Below are positions 9,608 through 16,898 of a stretch of 48,729 nucleotides of DNA, piece by piece. A model generated the notes under the pieces. That model worked only from the letters and a program-made list of their open reading frames with translations. It was not told the origin of the DNA and searched no databases. The position numbers and the translations under genes are program-made. This DNA is from Actinomycetes bacterium (lineage in GTDB: Bacteria > Actinomycetota > JAICYB01): the NCBI GenBank assembly GCA_025934435.1, contig JAICYB010000019.1, positions 1 to 48,729 of the forward strand, read 5' to 3'. Numbering within the stretch: position 1 is the first letter of the stretch; the number at the start of each line of letters is the position of its first letter.

Positions 9608-10594
9608 GTGCAGCTCACCGTCATCGACGAACACGAAGTCGTTGTCGACGCGCGCGTCGAAGCGGGGCGCGTCTTCGTTTCCTCCGGCGATCTGGCCTCG
9701 GCCACGGGCTGGGTGCTGAAGCCTGAAGGGCTCTGCCGCGGTGAGATGTGCGTGCCGGCGCGCGGTCTCGATGCGTCGACTCTCGAACTATCGGACGTCG
9801 CACGGGCGCTGCATCGAGCGGTCGTCGTCGATGTCGAGGGCGGCGTCGCGGCGTTCGCCGGCGATCCGATGTCCGCCGGGATGCGCGCATCGATCGACGA
9901 GCTCGAACTGCCGGACCTCGACGGCAACATCGTGCGCATGAGCGACTTCGCGGGACGCAAGCGGTTGCTCATCGCCTGGGCTTCGTGGTGAGGATGCCGT
10001 TACGAGGTCCCGGTCTGGGACCCACTGGTTCGGTCGCTTGAGTCGTACGGCCTGACCGCGGTTTCCGTTTCGCTGGACGATTCCGTCGAAGCCGCGCGCG
10101 AGTGGGTGCCGGACGGCTTGTCGTTCCCGGTACTGCTCGACGCGAATCACCGCATCGCCGAGTTGTTCGGTGTGATCAACATCCCGTCGACGGTGTGGTT
10201 CGACGAGCGCGGGACGATGGTTCGTCCGCCGACGATCGCTCCCGGCGACGACCGGTGGCGCGACTACACCGGTGTCGACGCGGACGTCCACCACGACGCG
10301 CTGCGCAAGTGGGTGATCGACGATGAGTTGGAACGCGTGTCGGGTTGGGCGCAACCGGGGTCGGTGGATGCCGGGCTTGCGCGTGCGCACCGGCGCGTTG
10401 CCGCGTGGCTGCACCGCAAGGGACGAGACGACCTGGCGCGTCCGCATTTCGACGAAGCCGTTCGTCTCGCTCCGATGGACTGGACGATCCGGCGCGGATC
10501 GATGCCGTTGAAGGGTGAAGACCCGTTCGGTCAACCGCTCTTCGATTTCTGGAAAGAGTGGGAAGAAGCGGGGAAGCCGAGCTACTCGGGCTGA
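9608..10594 (+). CDS. Selenocysteine-containing thioredoxin-fold redox protein (ResA/AhpC-TSA-like, W-A-S-W-U-G-C motif)
   Basis: One continuous 328-residue reading frame if the TGA at 9989-9991 is read as selenocysteine (Sec128). Upstream part: an N-terminal domain of about 95 residues with the L-K-P-E-G-L-C-R-G segment, then L-P-D-L-D-G-N (near residue 102), a standard redoxin entry, leading into W-A-S-W-[TGA]-G-C-R-Y-E-V-P-V-W. The TGA occupies exactly the position of the catalytic Cys, followed by Gly129-Cys130. Downstream in the same frame the fold continues with V-S-V-S-L-D-D, F-P-V-L-L-D and I-P-S-T-V-W-F-D (the cis-Pro region), then a C-terminal extension ending near P-F-G-Q-P-L-F-D-F-W. 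A SECIS-like hairpin begins 14 bases after the TGA. The combination matches a known selenoprotein group described as ResA-like with a WAxxUGC motif (from memory). Start GTG 9608; likely a cytoplasmic thiol/selenol oxidoreductase, as no signal peptide is seen. Its 3' end overlaps the convergent gene by 13 bases. Confidence 0.9.
10006..10022 (+). promoter_or_regulatory. Bacterial SECIS-like stem-loop for selenocysteine insertion
   Basis: GGTCCC (10006-10011), loop GGTCT (10012-10016), GGGACC (10017-10022): a perfect 6-bp stem with a 5-base loop that starts 14 bases after the in-frame TGA. Bacterial SECIS elements lie immediately 3' of the UGA within the coding sequence and need a G at the start of the apical loop. 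The loop GGUCU is the same as the core of the E. coli fdhF SECIS apical loop as I remember it. This hairpin would recruit SelB with Sec-tRNA. Confidence 0.8.
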
Positions 10595-11571
10595 TTCTGG
10601 CGCGCGCGCAGCGCCGCGAGCACCGCGTACACCAACAGCGCAGCGGCGACGGCGAAGGCCGCGAGTGCGATCAGTTTGTTAGTCCCGACCTTGTTGCTCG
10701 CGGCAACGGGCGCGACGATGGGGTCCGGTGCCGCGGCGAGATCGACGCTGTCGTCGCTCGCGAGCTCGAAGTGCGCGTTGCTGACCGTCCCCGTCACTGT
10801 GTCGCCGTTCATGTCGGCTTGCATGTTCGACGGGGAAACAGACGACTGCGTGTCGGGTCCACACGTCTTGCGTGAACCGGAGCGCAGACGGCGCTGCGAG
10901 ATGCCGGAGGTTCGTCCGGTCAGGTGCTGGCTCGGAGCGTCGTACAAGCCGTCGATGCGGTCGAAGAGCGCGTCGACCCACTGACACGCACCGCTGTTCG
11001 TTGCGAAACCGCAGTTCGCGCTGATCGTTCCTTGGACGTTGCCGCCGTCCGTCGGGAACGTGAGTCGCACTTCGCTCGTGCCCGTCGCGAGGTTCGAACA
11101 ACCCGGCGAGAGCTGACCTTTGCCGCGGAACCCGTCGGCGACGGTGATGTGGATCGTCTGCACGCGCTGCCCGCCGACGACCAGATGTTCCGAATCACCG
11201 AGCACCGCCGTCAACGTATGTGTCCCGTTGTCGAGCGGGATCGATCGTGACGTGAAGGGCGGTTTGCCGAAGTGGACGATGCGCGGATCGTCCGTGCTGA
11301 GGAAGGTGCGGGGGCTCGGCGCGGACGAATCGATCAACACGTGCGCGTGACCTGTGCCTACCTTCTGGAAGGACCCGGCCGGGACGAGCATCAGACCCGA
11401 TACGTTCACCGCGACGGCAACGCGCGGACCGGCGACGGTTGCGCCGTCGGATGGCGTGGCGAAGGTGATCGACGTCGCCGGCGGCGCCGTCGCGGCCACG
11501 CCGCCCCCCGCGATCGCGAAGACGAGAAGCGTGACGGCCAGAACGGCGACCGATCGGGTTGCGAGCCTCAC
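10582..11571 (-). CDS. Secreted/membrane-anchored DUF4399-like protein
   Basis: A 329-residue protein starting at GTG 11571, which overlaps the Hsp70 stop (GTGA); an upstream in-frame ATG would add 22 residues without hydrophobic character, so it is not preferred. Residues 1-27 form a signal peptide. Residues about 60-130 contain the DUF4399-type pattern G-T-G-H-A-H-V-L-I-D, H-F-G-K, and N-G-T-H-T-L-T-A-V-L-G-D. A second folded region with several Cys (residues about 155-270) follows, and a hydrophobic helix near 300-320 before a short basic tail would anchor it to the membrane, with the bulk outside. It is the last gene of the dynamin/Hsp70 operon. The molecular role of the DUF is not known to me; its H-x-H motif resembles the one in the external domain of the neighbouring Hsp70. 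Confidence 0.75.
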   Translation of the reverse strand: MRLATRSVAVLAVTLLVFAIAGGGVAATAPPATSITFATPSDGATVAGPRVAVAVNVSGLMLVPAGSFQKVGTGHAHVLIDSSAPSPRTFLSTDDPRIVHFGKPPFTSRSIPLDNGTHTLTAVLGDSEHLVVGGQRVQTIHITVADGFRGKGQLSPGCSNLATGTSEVRLTFPTDGGNVQGTISANCGFATNSGACQWVDALFDRIDGLYDAPSQHLTGRTSGISQRRLRSGSRKTCGPDTQSSVSPSNMQADMNGDTVTGTVSNAHFELASDDSVDLAAAPDPIVAPVAASNKVGTNKLIALAAFAVAAALLVYAVLAALRARQNQPE

Positions 11572-13382
11572 GGGAGCGGCATGCAGTTGCCGGTGTTCTG
11601 GATGACCGAGTGGTCGAAGTTCGCGACGAGGATGCACATCTCCGACGCGCCGGACGGTGCATCACTCGGACCGAGCAACGTGAACGGGCTCGGTCCGATC
11701 GTGCCGGCGGCCGTCGGGTACACCTGCCACGGCCCGCCGCCGGGGTTGCCGGCCTCAGCCGGCGGAACGGTGTTGAAGAAGAAGTGCACGTGATGGTTGC
11801 CCTGTCCGAGCTCCGGCTGGTAGCCGAACGTTTCGAAGTTCACGACGTACTTGCCGTTCGCGAGGCCGATCGAATCGATGCGGCTGAACAGCGGCACGCC
11901 CGGAGGCGGCGTCGGCAATGTGGACGACGCGCTCGTGATCGGTACGTGCGAGGCCGCCGGCGCCGAGGGTGACTTGTTGGTCGAGCGGAGCATGTAGAAG
12001 CCGAATCCGGCGACGAGGATCGCGGCAACCCCGGCGGCGATCGGCGCGACGAAACGCTGCGGCACTCGCGACCGTTTGGCCGGCGGCGGCGGCGGCGGCG
12101 GAGGTGGGGGCGGTGCGGCAACCTGATCGACGGGCGCGGACGGCGCGGCGGCGACGGGTTCTGCAGCGGCGACGGGTTCTGCAGCGGCGACGGGAGCCGC
12201 GGCCGCGGGCTCTGCGACGGGGACGGGTGCGGTCACGACGGGCTCGCTCGCCGGAGCCGGCGTCGGTTCGCTGACGATCTCGGCTTCGGGGATCGCGGGG
12301 ATCGCTCCCGTCTGCTCCCGGTGTATTCCTTCGGCGGCGATCGCCGCGCCGTAGGCGATCGAGTGCTTCGGGTGGGCGTCGACGGCGACGGGTCGTCCGA
12401 GTTCGGCCGACACCAGCTGCGCGACGAGCGGGATGCGGGACGAACCACCGACGAGCAGGACGTTGCGCAGATCGTCCGGTTGCACGTTCGCCGCCCGCAG
12501 CGCACGTCCGAGCGCGCCGATCGTGTCCTGCAACGTGGGACGGATCATCGCTTCGAATTCCGTGCGCGTTAAGCGAACGGACGTCTGGATGTTCGGCAAC
12601 AGCACGGGGATGGAGACGTCGGTGTCCGTCGACAGCGCTTCCTTCGCCTCGACGCAATCGTGGCGGAGGCGCCCGATGGCGGCGACGGCTTTCTCGTCCT
12701 CGGGATCGAGGTCTTCGATCGCTCCGTCGAGCGACCGATTGACGTGCGCGAAGACGGCGTGGTCGAAGTCGATGCCGCCGAGCCGCTCGATGCCTTCGGG
12801 TGTGCCGAGGATGTTGAACGAACTCGGCGTTTTCTGGAGAACGGCAGCGTCGAACGTGCCGCCACCCAGGTCGTACACGGCGATGATCGCGCCTTCTTCG
12901 ACGCGTTCATTCGTGGCGTAGTAGATCGCCGCCGCTTCAGGTTCGGTGAGGAACGTGACCTGCTCGAGGTCGGCCATCCGTGTCGCTTGCGTGAGGAGGT
13001 CGGTCTTGTACGGCCCCCAGTTCGCGGGCTGCGTCACACCGATGTGCACCGGACCTTCACCCTCGACCTCGGTGACGGCGTTGACGACGTAGCGCAGAAG
13101 CTTCGATGACAGCGCTTCGGCGGCGTACGGCGTGCCGCCGAGCAACAGCGGCGTACTGTCGCCGATGCGCCGCTTGAACTCCCGGGCGACGCGGTCCGGA
13201 TCGCTGACGGCGCGGCGATCGGCGGCGTCTCCCACGAGGACGCTGCCGTCCTCACGGAGGAACAGCACCGAGGGGATCGTCGCCGCGCGGTTACCGAGCG
13301 ACGCGATCTGTACCTGGCCGTCACGGAACACCGCAGCGGCCGTGAATGTGGTTCCGAGGTCGATCCCGAGTTGGTAGGTCAT
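11568..13382 (-). CDS. Membrane-anchored Hsp70-family protein without substrate-binding domain
   Basis: A 604-residue protein. Residues 1-355 form an Hsp70/actin-type ATPase domain: phosphate-1 loop G-I-D-L-G-T-T (6-12), phosphate-2 loop Y-D-L-G-G-G-T-F-D (170-178), and adenosine motif L-V-G-G-S-S-R-I-P (310-318). In place of the DnaK beta-sandwich and lid there is an Ala/Pro/Glu-rich linker (about 360-423), eleven prolines (424-434), a basic K-R-S-R, a transmembrane helix (about 444-466), and an outside domain (about 470-604) with N-H-H-V-H-F-F-F (529-536). So ATP would be bound in the cytoplasm and the C-terminal domain displayed outside. ATG 13382 overlaps the upstream GTPase stop; the 3' end overlaps the DUF4399-like gene. 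It is clearly not a general DnaK chaperone. A role in signalling or envelope maintenance with the dynamin pair is inferred from context. Confidence 0.88.
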   Translation of the reverse strand: MTYQLGIDLGTTFTAAAVFRDGQVQIASLGNRAATIPSVLFLREDGSVLVGDAADRRAVSDPDRVAREFKRRIGDSTPLLLGGTPYAAEALSSKLLRYVVNAVTEVEGEGPVHIGVTQPANWGPYKTDLLTQATRMADLEQVTFLTEPEAAAIYYATNERVEEGAIIAVYDLGGGTFDAAVLQKTPSSFNILGTPEGIERLGGIDFDHAVFAHVNRSLDGAIEDLDPEDEKAVAAIGRLRHDCVEAKEALSTDTDVSIPVLLPNIQTSVRLTRTEFEAMIRPTLQDTIGALGRALRAANVQPDDLRNVLLVGGSSRIPLVAQLVSAELGRPVAVDAHPKHSIAYGAAIAAEGIHREQTGAIPAIPEAEIVSEPTPAPASEPVVTAPVPVAEPAAAAPVAAAEPVAAAEPVAAAPSAPVDQVAAPPPPPPPPPPPAKRSRVPQRFVAPIAAGVAAILVAGFGFYMLRSTNKSPSAPAASHVPITSASSTLPTPPPGVPLFSRIDSIGLANGKYVVNFETFGYQPELGQGNHHVHFFFNTVPPAEAGNPGGGPWQVYPTAAGTIGPSPFTLLGPSDAPSGASEMCILVANFDHSVIQNTGNCMPLP

Positions 13383-14884
13383 GACGGAGGGGCCGAGCGT
13401 ACCAACGTGTCCGAGGCCGACGATGCGATGAGGCCTTCACACGTGCGCGCGAGAACCGTCGCCGCCTCTGCCGTCTCGCGCGACGACATCGGACTCTCGG
13501 CGCGTGCGCGCCAGCGTTTCAGCGCCGTGGTCGCCGCGTCCTTGATGGCGTTCGCGTCCGCGTCGCGCTCGAGTCCGAGGCGCGCCCACGGCGTGGCGCC
13601 GGCCGCGCCGAGCAGTCGCTCCGCGTCGTCCAGGTCTGCTTCGCGCATCTTCACGGCGCCCGAGCGCAGTGCGTTCAGCACGCGGATCTCGGCGAATTCG
13701 TGCGCGCTCGCATGGATGCGCTCGATGGCGGCGACGAGGCTGTCGGCAGACGGGATCGGGTACTCGCGGAGCGTCGCTTCGAGCGCCAGGATCGCCGAAC
13801 GGGCTTTCAGCACATCGCTTCGTCCGGCGAACTGCGTGAGCAGGACGTCTTCGAGCTCCTTCAGACCGCTTCGCGCAACGAGCTCGCGTGACAGATCGCT
13901 CGACGAGGTCGCGACGCCGTCGCGGATGAGCGTCACGGCCGTGCGCACTCCGAACAATCCGAAGCGGTACAGGAGGTGCTGACGTTCGACGGGCATGAGG
14001 GGTGCGTCCGGCGATGTCGCCGTGAAACGTTCGACGGAAAGCAAGAGTTCGTTCGTCACGTCGCGCGATGCGTTCGCGATGGCCGCGAGCGCACGGTATT
14101 CGTCCTCGCGCAATTCTTGTCCGGACTGCGCGAGCAAGCCGGCGATCGGAACGACGGTCTGACAGAGACGGCGCACGTTGTGATCGTTGCGGTAGCGAGT
14201 TGCGATCCGCGCCGCCGTCTCCATCGCGTTCGAACGCGCGGCGCCGAGCTCGTCGGCGCGGGAGAGCACGCCGATGGCGTTGATCGGAGTCGGTTGCGCG
14301 ACTTCGTCGTCGTGGAAAGCTTCGAGGAAGCGAACGTCCTCGGAGTGGACGTGTCGCATGAGATAGAGGACGGCGTCGGCGGCCGAAGGGGTGTCGGCGT
14401 CCGGCGTGAGGAATGCGGTCGTCCGTGCGGACACGTCCGTCGAAAGCGAACCGATGCCGGGTGTGTCGATGAGCGTCATGCGCTTGAGGGCGGACGACGG
14501 CCATTCGATGTCGATGGACGAGAGGTCTTCCGCCCGGAAGTGCGAGAGGTCGACGTCGACGGCGCCGTCCTCTTTCTTGAACGGAACCTGCTGCTGCGGC
14601 CCGCTCTTCGGCGTGACGTTCGCTTTGTAGGTGAGGCCGTTGCGGTACCACGTGACGACCTTCGTGCACTCGCCGGCATCGGTCGGCGCGAGCTCCTCAC
14701 CGACGATGGCGTTGAGCAGCGTCGACTTGCCCGCCTTGACCTTGCCCGCGATGGCGACGCGGAGCGGTTCGTCCAACCGGGTCGCGGCGGCGCGGAGCAG
14801 CTCTTCGGCCGGTGTGCCGGCGTAGATCGTCAGTGCTTCGTTGAGAACGGCTCGGACGTCACCGACGAGGCCGTCCGTGCTCAT
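13379..14884 (-). CDS. Dynamin-family GTPase (IniC-like position)
   Basis: A 501-residue GTPase. G1 is G-K-V-K-A-G-K-S-T (47-55), the switch/G3 is D-T-P-G (140-143), and G4-like L-S-R-A-D is at 207-211, within V-L-S-R-A-D. The rest is helical, as in the stalk of bacterial dynamin-like proteins, but no obvious hydrophobic paddle is visible. It shares 4-base overlaps with the larger dynamin upstream (ATG 14884 over its stop) and with the Hsp70 downstream. In mycobacteria IniA and IniC form such a neighbouring pair, IniC being the smaller. Bacterial dynamins remodel membranes; a partner role for the larger protein is inferred. I withhold the symbol because relatedness to IniC rests only on layout and general family. 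Confidence 0.85.
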   Translation of the reverse strand: MSTDGLVGDVRAVLNEALTIYAGTPAEELLRAAATRLDEPLRVAIAGKVKAGKSTLLNAIVGEELAPTDAGECTKVVTWYRNGLTYKANVTPKSGPQQQVPFKKEDGAVDVDLSHFRAEDLSSIDIEWPSSALKRMTLIDTPGIGSLSTDVSARTTAFLTPDADTPSAADAVLYLMRHVHSEDVRFLEAFHDDEVAQPTPINAIGVLSRADELGAARSNAMETAARIATRYRNDHNVRRLCQTVVPIAGLLAQSGQELREDEYRALAAIANASRDVTNELLLSVERFTATSPDAPLMPVERQHLLYRFGLFGVRTAVTLIRDGVATSSSDLSRELVARSGLKELEDVLLTQFAGRSDVLKARSAILALEATLREYPIPSADSLVAAIERIHASAHEFAEIRVLNALRSGAVKMREADLDDAERLLGAAGATPWARLGLERDADANAIKDAATTALKRWRARAESPMSSRETAEAATVLARTCEGLIASSASDTLVRSAPPS

Positions 14885-16746
14885 GACGGCATCATCGACG
14901 ACAGCTTCTGCTTCGCCGTCGCGAGCCGCTTGAGCTCGGTCTCGCAGTACTGCAGGCGCTGCTGGCGTTGCGCTTGGTCCTGCTGCGCCGTTTGCTGGAC
15001 GGCCTGCAAGGCGTCCGCGGTCGAACGTTGCAACTCCTCGGCGCGGGCCGAGAAGTTGTCGCGGAGCTCGCGTTGCAGGTGGCGGATCGTGTCGCGGAAG
15101 TCCTTGCCGACGTAGAAGTTCACGTCGTCGATGTACTTACGCACGGTTTGCTTCGCCTGCTGGCGGCGCGCGAGGAGCTCGCGCTGTCTCGTGCTGTGCA
15201 CCGCCATTCCGCCGCTGAGGAGTCCGATGACGAGCGTGACGGGGTTCGTCATCCCGAGGGCGATATTCGCCATGTGGCCGAGCGTGTTGAACATGCTGAT
15301 GTTGCTGTACGCCTGCTTGATCGCCTGGAAGCCGACCGAAGTGATCTTCGACGATCGGTCCTCGAGCTCGGGGGCAGCGATGGACGAGATCGTGTCCTCT
15401 GGTGCGTCGAAGGAGAGCGAGAGATTGACCTCGCCCTCTTCGTCGTCGAAGTGCTGTGCGACCTGACTCGCGAGGTCGTGCGCCTGGTCGGCGATGAGCG
15501 AATAGTTCTGGACCGTCTCGTAGGTCACGCGCTGGTTGAGCCACGTCCGGAACTCGTCCCAGCTGTGCGCGGGATCGGCCTGGTCGATCGCTTCCTCGGC
15601 GAGACGTGTCACCTCGCGCATGCGCGCGCGCAGATCGTGGTCGACCTCCGAGTTGAGATCGCCGAATCCGTCGTTGAGCGTCTGCTGCCACTTCGCCGAC
15701 TTGCTGCGAAGCTGATCGGCTTTCTCTTTGGCTTCGGCAAGCGTCTTGGCGAGCTCTTGCTGCTTGGACGGATCGACGATCGCTTCCTTCTCGGCCGCGA
15801 GTGGACGTTCCATCTCTTCGACGGCTCGTAGCGACGAATGCAGTGCGGAGCGTTTCGCGAGATCGGCGGCCTGTCCGAGCACGTTGTCGCGGAGGTAGGC
15901 CACGAGCTCGGGATATCCGGACTCGGCGTTCACGTCCTTGTTCTCAGACTTCAGCGCGACCTGGCGCAGTACCGACGACAGCGTGATGACTTTCGTCTGG
16001 ATACCGGCGTCGCGGAAGTGCGCTTCGTTGAGCTCCACCATCCGGGTGTATTCCTGGTAGAGATCCGTCTTCGTCATGACGCACACGAAGTTCGGACACG
16101 ACTTCTGCGCAACCTTCACGAACTCGAGCTCGGCCGCCGTCAGTTCCTGCGAGGCATCGGTGACGAAGATGACCGCGTCGGCCGTCGGCAGCGCGGCGAG
16201 TGTTGCCGCCGTGTGCACCGAACCCAGACCGCCGACGCCCGGCGTGTCGACGAGGACGAGGCCCTTCTGGAGGATCTGCCTCGGAAGCCACACCTCGACC
16301 ATCCGGACGCCTTTCGTGTTGCCCGGGTTGCCGGCTTCGCAGACGTAGGACGGAACGTCCTTGACGGGGACCTCTTCCGTGGGCGGTTCGCCGTCGCCGT
16401 CCGGTTCGCGCGTGACCAACGCGCGCGCCGTCTCGCCGTAGTGGACGACCATGGGGACGGACGTCGCGATGTCGTCGTCGACGGGAGCGACGGGCACGGC
16501 GAGGATCCCGTTGACGAGTGAGCTCTTGCCCTTCTTGTACTCGCCGACGACGAGCACACGCACAGCCGGCTCCGAGAGGCGATGCTTCGCCGCTTCGATG
16601 TCGTCCATCAGATCGGAGCGGTCGTAGCTCTTCGCGAGCGCCGCGACCTGATCGAGGATGTTCGCGAGCTGATCGGCTTGGGACGGCGCGGGCGCCGCTT
16701 GCGCGGGTGGCTGAGGCTGCCCCGCAACCGCGCTCTGCTGCGTCAA
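14881..16746 (-). CDS. Dynamin-family GTPase with membrane paddle (IniA-like)
   Basis: A 621-residue GTPase from TTG 16746, chosen because a GGAGG (16752-16756, complement) lies 7 bases upstream; a GTG at 16788 would add 14 residues. Motifs: G1 G-E-Y-K-K-G-K-S-S (about 68-76), G3 D-T-P-G-V-G-G (167-173), G4 T-K-T-D (225-228). A long helical region follows. At about 491-516 there is a hydrophobic Gly-rich segment (L-V-I-G-L-L-S-G-G) of the kind used by bacterial dynamins to insert in the membrane, then a Gln-rich coiled coil to the end. The N-terminus has a Pro/Ala/Gln-rich stretch. First gene of a four-gene coupled operon, divergent from the low-complexity genes. IniA of mycobacteria is a membrane-fission dynamin; similarity here is by architecture and context. 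Confidence 0.87.
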   Translation of the reverse strand: MTQQSAVAGQPQPPAQAAPAPSQADQLANILDQVAALAKSYDRSDLMDDIEAAKHRLSEPAVRVLVVGEYKKGKSSLVNGILAVPVAPVDDDIATSVPMVVHYGETARALVTREPDGDGEPPTEEVPVKDVPSYVCEAGNPGNTKGVRMVEVWLPRQILQKGLVLVDTPGVGGLGSVHTAATLAALPTADAVIFVTDASQELTAAELEFVKVAQKSCPNFVCVMTKTDLYQEYTRMVELNEAHFRDAGIQTKVITLSSVLRQVALKSENKDVNAESGYPELVAYLRDNVLGQAADLAKRSALHSSLRAVEEMERPLAAEKEAIVDPSKQQELAKTLAEAKEKADQLRSKSAKWQQTLNDGFGDLNSEVDHDLRARMREVTRLAEEAIDQADPAHSWDEFRTWLNQRVTYETVQNYSLIADQAHDLASQVAQHFDDEEGEVNLSLSFDAPEDTISSIAAPELEDRSSKITSVGFQAIKQAYSNISMFNTLGHMANIALGMTNPVTLVIGLLSGGMAVHSTRQRELLARRQQAKQTVRKYIDDVNFYVGKDFRDTIRHLQRELRDNFSARAEELQRSTADALQAVQQTAQQDQAQRQQRLQYCETELKRLATAKQKLSSMMPS

Positions 16747-16808
16747 GAGCTGGCCTCCATCCCGAGAAGCGAGCCTACCAATGGACACTGCGTGTTGGGA
16801 GGCGCACT

Positions 16809-16898
16809 ATGACGGAAGGAACGCGAACGAATCGGGCAGTCGGGCGCGACTGGTTCTCCCGCTGCGCCGTCGACCGCGCCGGGAGGAACCATGACTGA
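16809..16898 (+). CDS. Possible 29-residue leader ORF overlapping the start of the next gene
   Basis: ATG 16809, preceded by GGGAGG (16798-16803), opens 29 codons ending in TGA 16896-16898, so it ends 8 bases inside the next gene (ATG 16891). Its first codons (M-T-E-G-T) nearly repeat the first codons of that gene (M-T-E-G-N), and the preceding GGGAGG is also repeated, so the initiation region seems duplicated. It could be a translated leader that couples or tunes expression, or the leftover of a duplicated start site. Confidence 0.4.
   Translation: MTEGTRTNRAVGRDWFSRCAVDRAGRNHD

Noticed and set aside
9077..9634. A 185-codon minus-strand frame opposite the NERD-like gene and the selenoprotein start
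   Set aside because: No recognisable domain, and it would run into the selenoprotein gene. The + strand frames have better initiation and homology.
9989..9991. The TGA as a simple nonsense mutation (pseudogene)
   Set aside because: It sits exactly at the redox Cys position, there is only one stop in 329 codons, both sides are family-like, and a SECIS-like hairpin follows.
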